Positions 11,514-21,852 of a stretch of DNA of 36,944 nucleotides are shown one piece after another. Origin of the DNA: Vitrella brassicaformis (Eukaryota; Sar; Vitrellaceae); contig CDMY01000502.1 of the NCBI GenBank assembly GCA_001179505.1, positions 26,606-63,549 on the forward strand. Direction: 5' to 3'. Made by a program: the position numbers and the translations under genes. The notes beneath the pieces were generated by a model that worked only from the letters and a program-made list of their open reading frames with translations, had not been told where the DNA came from and searched no databases. Positions within the stretch are counted from its first letter, which is position 1. Every line of letters starts with the position of its first letter.

Positions 11514-12731
11514 TATATGTGTGTGTGTGGTGTGTGTGTGTTTGCCAGGTACAAGCCGATCTTTGGCCCGACGGTCTATGACGTGACGAAGGAGCGGGAG
11601 ACCCTTCCATTCCTGGACCAGCTCAAGGCCATCAACACCATCATTGACGAGGGAAAGGCAAAGGCCTGGGCGGTGTAAGTGGGTGCGACACACCAGCCCA
11701 TCTCACGACTCTTGTGTGTGGCACTCGTCGCTGCCCGTGTGTGTGTGCACCATCTGTGTGTGTGCAGTTCGAACGAGTCCACGTTTGGTCTGACCAAGTT
11801 CTGTGAGCTGGCTGAGCGGCATGGTCTGAGGAAGCCTGTGTGCATTCAGAACGACTACTCGCTCATCAACCGAACGTGCGCACGACACACGCATCGCGGT
11901 ACGGTGGTCATTGGTGTGTGTGTTGGGCTTGTGTCAGGTTTGAGTATGAGCTGGCTGAGGCGTGCAGCCCCCGCTACCACAACATAGCCGGAGTGCACTA
12001 TGGCCTGCTGGCGGGCGGCAGTCTGACCGGCAAATACAACACTGCAAACAAACCAACCAAGTGAGGGAGTCAGAGAGGGATGGATACACGGCAAGGGGGA
12101 TGAGTGAGCAGAGGTGCGTCTTCTGTATGCGTGTGGTATGTGTGTGGTATGTGTGTGGTTCAGGAGCCGACACACGCTGTTTCCAAAGTTCCAGGCTCGC
12201 TACCACTGCGATGCAGCACTCAAGGTGAGGGCGTGCGGGATGCATTGCAGACAGACAGACACACCCGGCATGCACAGACATGCATTCTCCGTCTCTCTCC
12301 TGTGTGTCGGTCGCTGTGCGTGGGGTCTGACCGGGTCAGGCTGTGGACAAGTACATGGCCTTGGCCAGCAAGCACGGGCTGACGATGACGCAGCTGGCGA
12401 TGGGCTTCGCCAAGTCTCGCTTCTTCAACACCAGCCCCATCCTCGGAGCCACATCCGTCGAGCAGCTCAAGGTGAGGGCGAGGGAGAGGGAGGGAAGACA
12501 GCATTGCATTCGTTGGCACACGCGTGTGTGTGTGTGCGTGTGTGTCTCAGGAGTGCATCGATAGCTACACCGACCTGCCTGCTGAGGTGCTCAAAGAGAT
12601 CGATGAGGTGCGTGAGGCCACCCACAATCAACACAACAAGGGCATGGCCGCAACACATCATTCCTGTGCTGCCTGCCTGCCTGCCTGTGCAGATTCACCT
12701 CGAGTGCCGCGACCCGATGATGACCGTATGA
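10667..12731 (+). CDS. Aldo-keto reductase, E. coli Tas-like
   Basis: NADP(H)-dependent oxidoreductase of the aldo-keto reductase superfamily, close to bacterial Tas as recalled (shared CLGTMTWGEQN, AHAQLDY and AEMYPVPPR). Exons: 10667-10710, 10786-10915, 11028-11173, 11264-11401, 11549-11674, 11768-11875, 11938-12060, 12164-12224, 12340-12471, 12551-12607, 12693-12731; 367 aa against about 346 for Tas. The catalytic tetrad is intact: D57, Y62, K95 (IIASKV) and H149 (YIHWPDR). SNEST and QNDYSLINR follow in the usual order, and the C-terminal ILGATSVEQLK is the cofactor-binding region. The short intron 10711-10785 is 75 nt without a stop, so a 25-residue insertion after residue 15 is possible if it is not removed. 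A further in-frame ATG at 10688 would start at MLKYHKLG, aligning exactly with Tas. The substrate is unknown. Confidence 0.9.
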
Positions 12732-13359
12732 AATATGAGCTGAGGAAAGCCGTGCATGTACCATGGATGTGTCACTTACCGGTACTTGTTGTGAGATAGA
12801 ATGGGGAGAGTTTTGCGAATGGATCTAGCGCTCACGTTCCCGTTTTGACATTGATGTATTCATTGTGTACGCCAAGCACGTCCCGCTTCTGCGTACATGG
12901 TGGACGGGACGGGTGTGGCGTGCTGTAGTGTTGCCATGCATGACAGCCATCGATGTGACCCATTCATGAATCTATCGCCCGTCTTGCCAGCGCATGACGG
13001 TGATGTGTTCATGCATTTGGCTGTTTCGTGATGCGCCAATTGCGTTGTATGAGTCCCCGCTTTCATGTCATGATGTGGTGTGATGTGATGTGGTGTTGCG
13101 TGAGCGTGTGCAGGAGAACTTCACCACTCGTGAGCTCATCCGTACAATCATTGGTCGCGGTCTCTTTCGATGCATGCCATCCACGCACCTGCTACCATAG
13201 GATGCAGCCATTCCATGAATCAATGGATCAATCAGTCAGTCAGTCAGGCTACCCCTTCTCCCCTCTCTCTCTCTCCTCCCAGCCCACCCACAGGTGCTCA
13301 GGCCTGAGCCTGCTAGCTACCCCCTGCCTTGTAGTCAGTCTGTGTGGTGTATGTGTGGT
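12732..13359. other. Gene-free stretch between convergent genes
   Basis: These 628 bp separate the stop codon of the aldo-keto reductase from the stop codon of the minus-strand helical-repeat-like gene. They should hold both 3' ends. No coding exon, RNA gene or strong structure was seen. CAGT repeats occur near 13230-13245. Confidence 0.5.
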
Positions 13360-15159
13360 TTACTTGTTCTTTCCCTTATCTAGCGTCTTAATGATGGAAG
13401 GATGGTCATTCTTGGAGCCGACCACCACCCTCCCATGGTCATCCGACGACCAGGGGGGCGGGGCGTACGACCTTCTGGGCACGGGAGCCTGTGAGTAGAC
13501 AGACAGACACAGGCAGGAAGGACAGGCAGGTACATACGTCTCGTCGTTCGGCTGGTGGCTAGTCTGGCTGGCTGGGTGAGATACCGGCTGAGACACTGGC
13601 GGGGACGCCCCTGCAGATGGACGGACACACATGACATGCACATCAATCAGTTCATGTCATGTGTCCGTCATTCCACTCTCTTACCGCCTGGGTTGCGATT
13701 CTTCTGATCGATCAAGCAAGGAGGACAAAGATAGTGTGTGTACAGCTGTGCATGCCCCTATCACACATTTGCCTTCTCACCTCCCGCAGGGCTTTGATGT
13801 CGATCGGCGCGGCTCCCATGATCATCTGCCAAGAACAGAGATCGATCAGCAATACACACATCTGTTGTTTCGCGGACCTTCTGTCCTCCCTTGTCCTTCT
13901 TTTTCTTGTCCTTGCGCCCCTTGCGGGGCACCGGGGGCGCAGGCTGCGATGCCGATGCAGTCGCTGCACCACAAACACAGCAATGCTCATGGAAAGACGT
14001 CGGTCTTTGCGCCTGTCCGCCTGCACGTACGGGTCTTGGTCGTATCGTCAGTCTCCGTCAGATCCTGACAGCAACACATTGCAACGCATGACGACCACGC
14101 ACTCCCTTTGGATCTATCCCGTCGCTTGCCTTGTCGTCCTTGGCCTTGGCCGAGCTGCCCAGATCCAACAACGGCACGTCAACCTGTGCAGTTCGTGCAG
14201 CAGCAATCGGCACGTTTGTGCATTTTGTGCGTACCAGCGCCCCCTGCGACATCAAACACGCCTCCAGAGCGACACTCAACACATCCTCCTTGCACCCAAC
14301 ACCACCGTCGTCCACCCCGAGATGCCCCACCACCACCTTCAGCAACGCCAGCAGATACTTGCAGACCCCGCCCACACGCAGCACCGACCTACACACACAC
14401 AGACATAGGCACACATACAAACCGATGCACACGACACCAAGCACGTCTACGTGCGCTCATTTCTTACGCCGACGCGAGCCCTTCTTGCAGCTTCTTGCAT
14501 GTGCTCTCGTCGATGGTGTGGATGTCTAGGTCGCCGATGGTCTTGTGGAATTCGGAGAGTGTCATGATGGCCATGGGTGGCTCGGCGGGCGTCGGGAGGT
14601 CGGCGAGTGTGGGCAGGGCGTCGGTGAGAACGTTCATGAGTGTGATGGCTTCACTGGGGGGCTCAGGCTCTGTGCCGAGCTGCACGAGGGCTTCTACAGT
14701 CAACTGAGAGGAAGAAAAGAGGGAATGCAACACAACAACGCGGTGTCTCGTGGTCATCCATCCATCCATCCATCCATTCATCCATCCATTCATCCATCCC
14801 CCGCACCCACCTTAGTCTTGCAGTATTCGATGACCGTGTTGGCGCCGACTTTAGATGCTATGATGCCCGGCAGAATGACGGCCAGGTGCTCCAGAACGGC
14901 CGCCCGGATGTCGCCAGGGCCCTCAGCGCCGCACAACTTACTCATCACCCCGGCCTTGTCGCCACCACCTGCGCACACAGACACGGACATACGCACAGAT
15001 GCGCTCCACACAGACTCGTGTGTGTGCACGTGTGTGAATCTGGTCCATCCATCCATCCATGCATGCACCAGTCGCCCCTTCGCAACCGAGCCGAACCACC
15101 TGAATACTGCCGAGTGCCAATTCGCCACTGCCGAGCATCACGTGCACGACATCTCCCAC
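13360..15159 (-). CDS. Helical-repeat-like protein of unknown function with a Lys-rich tail
   Basis: Not recognised. Exons 5'->3': 15159-15069, 14968-14811, 14703-14468, 14388-14130, 14064-14031, 13963-13878, 13825-13781, 13703-13685 (19 nt), 13610-13360; 392 aa. Residues about 30-250 are Leu/Ala/Val-rich and look alpha-helical, as in ARM/HEAT-type repeats (IRAAVLEHLAVILPGIIASK; VCKYLLALLKVVVGHLG; EDVLSVALEACLMSQGALV). Next comes a basic stretch, KGRKDKKKKDKGG, then a Pro/Ser-rich tail. The 3' end is uncertain: 13489-13537 looks like a 49-bp intron, and removing it would shift the frame to a stop at 13380 (369 aa). I prefer read-through because the tail NDHPSIIKTLDKGKNK looks more protein-like. 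Intron 14065-14129 begins with GC. The start ATG lies inside the first copy of a 144-bp repeat, so the true 5' end needs RNA data. Confidence 0.65.
14757..14799. repeat. (TCCA)n simple repeat in an intron
   Basis: A tetranucleotide run lies in the intron 14704-14810 of the minus-strand gene, reading GGAT/TGGA in the sense direction. A similar run occurs in another minus-strand intron at about 705-721, and a shorter one at 15047-15060. These probably vary in length between strains. Confidence 0.7.
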
Positions 15160-15540
15160 CAGCCCACGAGCTCAGCGCTATTCCGTGCCAACTATCCCGC
15201 CCTTTGTGCGTCGTCGTTTGAACCTCTGGTTGACGGCCACTTCCCCAGGGGCCTCATTTCCGCACCCACCATTGCCGAGCATCACGTGCACGACATCTCC
15301 CACCAGCCCACGAGCTCAGCGCTATTCCGTGCCAGCTATCCCGCCCTTTGTGCGTCGTCGTTTGAACCTCTGGTTGACGGCCACTTCCCCAGGGGCCTCA
15401 TTTCCGCACCCACCATTGCCGAGCATCACGTGCACGACATCTCCCACCAGCCCACGAGCTCAGCGCTATTCCGTGCCAACTTTCCCGCCCTTTGTGCGTC
15501 GTCGTTTGACCCTCTGGCTGACGGCCACTTCCCCAGGGGC
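15130..15540. repeat. Tandem repeat, 144-bp unit, 2.85 copies
   Basis: Unit 1 is 15130-15273, unit 2 is 15274-15417 and unit 3 is 15418-15540 (partial). Copies differ at only a few positions, for example the AAC/AGC/AAC codon near the middle and TTT/TAT changes in unit 3. The period is exactly 48 codons, so an open plus-strand frame runs through all copies. On the minus strand each copy holds an ATG in the same context as the start codon of the gene at 13360-15159, which lies in unit 1. The near identity points to recent duplication. Confidence 0.95.
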
Positions 15541-16128
15541 ATCACTTATGTGCACTCTATATGTCAAGGGTTGATGATCTATGACGGACTCGGTGGGTGG
15601 TCGGACAGAGGGTTACATTTGGTATGCTTGCAGTGATTGAATGGAAGGGACAGCTAGCTAGTTTTTAGTTTGCATTCTTGATGGACTCCTCGTGCTGACG
15701 CGCTTTCCGTTAATCCCGTGCTTTATCAATGCATGTTGTCACCGGTGTGCGTCGAGCCCAATGAATCTTTTTGGGTATGCACGGACGAATGCATCAAAGA
15801 ACAACCCAACACGAAAGCCCCATTGCAGAGACGGAGCAGACAGATCGCCTGCAATCTCAGCTCGCAGACGTCTGGCTGCCAGGGGAGAAACTTATCCGAG
15901 TCTTCGCGTAAAGGGTGGGTGGCCGCGTGAAGGTGACGAGCACAGATCGACCAGCAAATAGCAGCCGGGTGAGGCCATCTCCACAGCACAGCACTCTCTC
16001 AGGTCAGTCACACGAGCACACACCCAAGGAATGGCCAGACTGACTGACCGGTGCTGTTGTGTTGTGTGTGTAGGTTTGCTGCCTCTTCGGCGTCTTCGAA
16101 GGCGCTTTCAGCGAAGCATTTTTTGAGA
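15541..16128. other. Stretch without a confident gene upstream of the 758-aa gene
   Basis: This holds the 5' region of the plus-strand gene starting at 16129. A good acceptor-like site (TGTGTGTAG at 16068-16076) precedes an open stretch running into the proposed start, so a non-coding or short coding first exon may lie here. Frames at 15692-15961 have no clear coding character. Confidence 0.4.
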
Positions 16129-19100
16129 ATGGATGTCAGCAGCAGCAGTGGAGCTGCGACGACGCTTGCTGTGGCCAAAGAAGTGCTTGAGGTGAGTGAG
16201 AGTAAGAAGTGGCTCCCAGACATCTGATGATGACGGATCAGCTGTCTGACCTGCTGTGTGTGTGTGTGTGTGGCGGGGGTGTTTCCAGGGATGGATGGCC
16301 CACACGAGTCAGTGCTGCGGCCCGGAGTGCGATGGGAGCAACTTTTTGTGGCGTCCGGGCATGGACATCTTCCAATCCAAGAGCTTCTACGACCCAAGGC
16401 TCAAAGACGCGGGCTCCTTCATCATCTCCTTCGTGAAATTCCATTGGTCGCACGGCAAGCGGCTCAACGAGAGCGGCAACATCGTCGTGTTTGTTGGTCA
16501 CTCCTTGAAGGCCCAGCTCGAAGCGGCCAAGTCACGGCACCCGCACGTGGACTCTGATGAGGTGCTGGCGGCGGTCAAGCAGCTGCTCAAGCAACAGCCG
16601 GGCCATACCCTCAGCCGCTTCATGGCCGTTACAGAAATGGTCGAGCAGACGACTGCACCAACGGACGGCGGCGTGGTGGTGAGGAGGGAGTGTGGGGATG
16701 AATGAGCTTTGTCACTTGTTGGTTCGTATATCTCCTGCCTGTGTTGTTTGTTATGGCTTTTAGTCAGTCGGGGCGGTACTTTTTCCAAACGAATTCTTTT
16801 CCCGGCTCGGCCTGGACTCCTCAGGAATGCCCAATCCGCTGCACGTCCGGCTCATGTCTGAGTTCAACGGCTTCAAGAGCTCCGTCCTCTTCACAGGCGC
16901 CATGGCCACACGGGCGTACGAGCTGGTCATCCGTCAGGCCAGCTGCTTCGAGGGAGCGACCATGCTGGCGGCCTTATGGGCGGCCATGCAGGGCGAGAAC
17001 AAGCAGAAGCGATCAGTGCACTGGGAGCTGGACCACGACTGGAACGACGAGTTTCGCATCAAGGAAATCACCACGGTAGGTACTCGACTCGACTGCTGCA
17101 CTGCAGACATGCACCATGCTGTGTGTGTGGGCCAATCAAGGTGATTTCAATTATCATCCACCATACGTTCAACATGCTCAAAGAGTGAGTGTGTGAGTGG
17201 GGGAGCGACGCGGCACGACTTGCACACCTGTGTGTGGTGCCTGCCTGTTGTGTGTGCAGGGATCCGCCCGAGGGAGCGTTGGCCAAGCACTACAAGAACG
17301 TCATCCTGGTGTGTGTCCAGGCAGGGAGGGAGGGAGGGAGGGAGGCAGCACACAGCAACCTTGGTGGCCAAGCCCAATGTATGCCTGTTTGGCTGCCTGC
17401 AGGTGTACATGAGGCTCATAGACGTCATCAACTGGCCCTCCATGTGGAAGAAATTGCAGCGAAACAAGATCATATTCGACGGCAGTCCCTTTGCCTCACT
17501 CACTCCTGAGATCAACGCGGTGAGAAAGACGTCGCACATCACCACGCACTGAAAGCTCGTGTCCGTCTGTATGAACGCAGAACAAGGCTAATGGTGAGGC
17601 CTTCTGCGTCAAGCACCCTGGCTCCCATGAGAGCACTTTCCTGCTGCGATCCTGCGAGGCCGTCAGCCGCCACAAGGACCTTTTCGCCCCTCTGCAGCGC
17701 AGCACAGCACCGGCCATCGAAGAAGCAGGACTCACGAAGACAGTCATCTACCACATCAACGACAAACCACCACGGAGCAGCACCACCACCAGCAGCAGCG
17801 GCAGCAGCGGCAGGGCGACGGGCATATTGCGGTCGAAGGACCTCGCCTTCTCCACGGACCTGTTTGAGACGCACCGGAGATGTTATGACCTGCTCATGAA
17901 GCGAGACGGCGCCACGACGGGCGAGCTGGTCAAAGAGGAGCGACGGCTGGAGGGCAAGAGGCTGGCGCAGCTGGAGGCGGACGCACAGCGACACATGGAT
18001 GAGCTGCTGGAGTGGGAGAACACAGGCAAGAAGCCCGGCAAACAGGACACTGCTGGCAAGAGCGAGGCCAAGCCAGCGACCGCCGGCAAGAAGCACAACA
18101 AGAAGGGCAGGGAGGGGAACGTCGGGCCGTCAGTGCCCCCGTCATCGGATCGACTGACGAGTAGGCAGATCAGATGGCGACGGAGGCGACACAAGACGAG
18201 CTTTGATGCAGGCAGCACTGTGCGTTTGATTTTCTTACGTGATGATGCAGGTCTTCTGACGGGAGTGCTGGGGCATGTGCTGCTGCTGCCGCTGCTGCTG
18301 CTGGCCAGCCTGGGGAGTCTTCTACGGCGCCACATGACATACTCCCAGCCCCCGCGGAGATCGATGAACCGTAAGCCCCACACAGGAGACAGATGCATCG
18401 CGTCGGAACATATCGCTTTCTGTCTGTCTGTCTGTCTGTCTGTCGTGTGTGCGTGTTGGTGTTCCAGCATCGCAGAGGCGCCCCCTGCCTGACCTGCCAG
18501 TGCCGCAGCGACTCCCGCGTCGACCAGGTGGGCATTCGATCCGCCGCTCGCCATGTACATATCTCTGTCTGTCTGAATATCTATCTCTCTGTCTGTCTGT
18601 ACGCACAGCTGTGACGTGCCGTCGAGCGACTCTGCGTCAGCGGCAGAGGATATCCTCCCCAGCGTCTCAGATGCGCTTCGCATCGAGACGGAGAAGAGAC
18701 AGCGGCTGGAGGCCCGGCTGGAGACGACACAAGCCAAGTGAGACACACTGACCGATGACCCCCTCCATGTTTTCTGTCACCTGTGTGTGCTTGGCTCTCT
18801 CCATGCTTACAAAGGCTCGGGAAACTGGAGGACCAGCACGCTCGGCACATGCAGAGGTCGACCGAGCACATGTCACTCAAGGACCAAATCATCAAGGACC
18901 AACAGTGAGTGGGGCAGACTTCTACAAAAGAGGCGGGGGTCCTTGATGGTATGGTGTGGGTGTGGTGTGGTCAGTGATCGGCTGGGTGCGCTGACGGCCC
19001 AGCTGTCGGCCCTGCGGGAGGAAAAGGCGGCGAGAGAGAGGGAGGTGTCGCGAGCACTCGCCGACAAGGAGGCCGAGATCACACGGTGACCATCGCCACG

Positions 19101-19470
19101 CACAGATGGCGTGTGCCGCTCGACACGCACGTCTTTTCTCCGGTCATTGACAGGCTGCGGGGAGTTTCAATCGCGACACATCCCAGCCAGGGCAGCGATC
19201 AGACAGCCAAGTAGGCACAGAAGAACATCACACGACTGCAGCCCCTTCAAATGAGTGCATTGTCTCTCCCTTTCTCGTGTCAGGTTGTCCAGCAGGCTGG
19301 CGGGCCTTTCGAGTGTTCCTGATCTGTTGTCCTTTTCGCGTGACGTATTGGCGAGGCAGATGGCCCTGTGTCGTGAGCAGCAGGAGCTGTTGAAGCTCGT
19401 GGATAGTGCACAAGGCTCGATAGACCGCCTGACACGCACACAGGGCCAGGCCGACCGCAATGCTGCTTGA
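16129..19470 (+). CDS. 758-aa protein of unknown function: conserved-looking N-terminal half, one membrane helix, C-terminal coiled coil
   Basis: Not recognised. Exons: 16129-16191, 16289-16678, 16764-17075, 17141-17184, 17260-17308, 17403-17519, 17581-18160, 18251-18370, 18468-18527, 18641-18737, 18815-18904, 18975-19085, 19154-19210, 19284-19470. Residues 22-330 form a compact, aromatic-rich region (GMDIFQSKSFYDPRLKDAG; HWSHGKRLNESGN; HWELDHDWNDEFRIKEITT; YMRLIDVINWPSMWKKL) that reads like a folded domain. A Ser/Gly linker, a charged segment (KEERRLEGKRLAQLEADAQR) and a Lys-rich stretch follow. A hydrophobic helix lies at about 524-542 (LGHVLLLPLLLLASLGSLL), then a Pro/Arg stretch and coiled coil at about 585-680 (ALRIETEKRQRLEARLE; LREEKAAREREVSRALADKE). 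The intron 18161-18250 (90 nt, no stop) precedes the helix and could be retained in frame. The start may be further upstream. It may be a tail-anchored-like or organelle-membrane tether; this is inference only. Confidence 0.75.
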
Positions 19471-19738
19471 GAAGGATGGAATGGCCGGATATCACAGGCA
19501 CGTGGTATTCGATGTGTTTTTTCTCTGTGTTCTTCGCTCTATGCTGCTAGATGGTGCATGTGTGTGTGTGTATTTGTATTTGTTTATGACTGGCTCGGGC
19601 GAATGGCTTTCAGATTTGAAAATATATATATATATTGCTGGTCTCATCCAGACTGTCACGATGCCGCCGACAAGCGACACATACAAAAGACCTGGTGCAC
19701 AGAGTTCTCTCGTCTCCAATAGATAGCACTCATCCCAG
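19471..19738. other. Short intergenic gap between convergent genes
   Basis: These 268 bp lie between two stop codons. They contain a (TA)n run at about 19623-19634 and a TG run at about 19558-19572. Nothing coding was seen; both polyadenylation regions must lie here or overlap. Confidence 0.45.
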
Positions 19739-21659
19739 TCAGTGCCTGCAAGGGCTGTCATGCTCGTCAAAAGACCGAAACCTCACCAAGCCCTCCTGGA
19801 TCACTCTTAACCACGACCTATCCCTGAGCACGTCAATGCGGAATGCATCAGGCAGCGACGGCGGGTGAGAGGGGGCAGGTGCAGCTGCCGCCCACTGCTT
19901 GCCGTCCCACCGCACTGTCTGCGGCACGAAGAAGGAGAGATACCACTCGCCGCCATCCCACCTGCAATGCAGACACACAGATGTGATAACATACCTGTAG
20001 GAGCATTTTTCCTCTCCCACACTTACGTTAGGTTGAGGGCAGGTTGGTCGTGGCCACTCTCCTTCTGCAAGGGCCTCAATGTGACGAAGAATGGCTGTGG
20101 CTGTGGCTTCCTCAGCTCGGCGCCGATGAGGCGCTGTATCTCTACCAGCGGCACGTCGAACGGCCGGAAGGGCGGCGAAGTGGGCGAGGGGGCCGTCCAC
20201 CGAGGCGGACAGATCCACAATGCCGCCTCAAGACCAACCTGCAGCCACAAACCACGCATCCACGTGTGCATATGACTGGCTCAGTCCGTCGGTGCTCACC
20301 TCATCGAGATATCTGCGAATGTCGGGCCTGTAGTACTCAGCGAGGTCGACTTGAAAGCTCCTCAGCGACGTGAGATTGGTCTCCATGACGCGATAGCTCT
20401 GCCCCGCCCCGCTCCACCCGAGCATGCCCACATTCCTCGCCAGCGGCAGCAGAGTGTTGGGCCGCCCGCCCTCGCTCCGCAGGTTGGAAAACATGGCAAG
20501 CGCCGGATAGGTCCGCAGACCGAGGTACGGGCTCAGACCCCAGAACCACACAATGCCACTCGACAGCCTGGTAACCCACGACAGGCTTCTTGGCTCCTTG
20601 GCAGCCCTCTTTGCTGATGGAGGGGGGGAGGGAATGGGGGAGGGGGCGACGATGAGGGCAGCGAGCTGACAGATAGACACCGTCACGACCCAGGTCACTC
20701 CCACAGGAAATAAGTTGTAGTTGGGATACTCGAAGTAAGGCCCTTTCGGCACGAACGCATAGACGATCGCAGCCACAGCAGCACCAACCGCCAGGGCCAC
20801 ATAGCCGCCCCCGAGCCTCTCCATGGCCCTCTCGAACACACGCGGCCGCACCAGCACATAAAAGCACATCATGCAGATGGAGAAGGGATAGAAGGACGCA
20901 GGCGGGGGCGGCACGGCGAGGAAGATGTGAAATCCCAGGCCCATCAGCATGCCGATTTCTCGAGAGCGCTCGAACCAGAAGCATGCAGAGATGGCCGTCT
21001 CGCCGATGAGGGCGCCCCAGTGCGCGTGACGCAGCATGAACTTGACGACAGACGAGTGGATCAAGGAAGCGGGCAGGTACTGCTTGACCACGATAGCCAG
21101 CACCTGGTTAGCACAGCTCCTGCGGGCCACCAGGAAGTCGGTGTTGAACTTGTGCAGAGCGGCCACCGTGTACAGCGATGCCATCTGGTAGCCCAGCACG
21201 TGGGCCAGCTCCCTCTGCATGTCCTTTCGCCGTTTCTTGTTCGTCATGCCGAGCACCACCACAGCAACCACAGAGGCAGCGAAGCACATCTCTGTTAGGA
21301 TGTGGTTTGACAGCGGGCCGAGAACAAAGTCGTAGACGAGGGAGAGCGCCGTGCTGGCCAATAAGAGGGGCAGCCGGGACGGCAGCACCAGCAGGGAAGC
21401 GTTGACAAGGGCCACACAGAGGGGAATGATGCGATGCAGATCCACAAAAGGAACACGGGTCACTGCCAGACACACAGACCGACACACACACGGGCATCAT
21501 GAAGCATGCAGATTCGTGCTCATTACCTCCGTTGGCAGCCACTGCTGCGTGCAGTGCAGCACTGGGCGTCAGATCTTTCACCACGTGCAGCAGCTGGGTG
21601 GACGCCCATAAGAAGGCGAACACAGCGAGGCCATCCGTCGATTTCATCACTGCAGGCAT
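19739..21659 (-). CDS. HTTM / vitamin K-dependent gamma-carboxylase-like integral membrane protein
   Basis: Multi-pass protein of the HTTM superfamily, which includes vitamin K-dependent gamma-glutamyl carboxylase and many bacterial membrane proteins of unknown substrate. Exons 5'->3': 21659-21527, 21462-20300, 20238-20027, 19961-19739; 576 aa. Diagnostic segments are AALHKFNTDFL (145-155), the region where the carboxylase family has key Lys/His residues, and MFSNLRSEGGRPN (368-380), a motif I recall from bacterial HTTM proteins. Hydrophobic segments lie near 10-27, 55-90, 100-116, 192-225, 235-250, 262-282, 296-317 and 345-355. The C-terminal 145 residues are soluble-looking with WDGGEWYLSFFVPQTVRWDG. 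One exon of 1163 bp carries most of the membrane part, unusual in this intron-rich window and compatible with a bacterial origin. Real carboxylase activity is not implied. Confidence 0.82.
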
Positions 21660-21852
21660 CACGCAGCAGCCAGGAGGCGACACACGAAGCCAAAACAGTC
21701 CGAAGAAAGCTCCCTTTCCTCCCTCCCTCAACAACATGAAAGCTCGCACGGGTGGTCGCCGTTTCTCGCCTTCCCCCCTTCCCCTTTTTCCTCCCCAGGC
21801 GTCCTCTCCCCAAGCCGCTGTGCGTCCACCGTTGTTCATCTTTCCTTCCAGA
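21660..21852. promoter_or_regulatory. Divergent promoter region between HTTM-like and EF-hand genes
   Basis: These 193 bp separate two opposite start codons. The segment at 21715-21835 is pyrimidine-rich on the plus strand (CCCTTCCCC, TTCCTCCCC), compatible with a 5' leader or initiator region of the plus-strand gene. No TATA-like box was seen. An ATG at 21737 is in frame with the EF-hand gene and would add 39 residues at its N-terminus. Confidence 0.4.

Noticed and set aside
15130-15540. Direct repeats considered as a CRISPR-like array
   Set aside because: Units are 144 bp and contiguous with no unique spacers, and the genome is eukaryotic.
14545-15636. A 363-codon plus-strand open frame across the 144-bp repeat
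   Set aside because: Its first half is antisense to well-supported exons with correct splice phases, it includes translated simple repeats, and the repeat part stays open only because the period is divisible by three.
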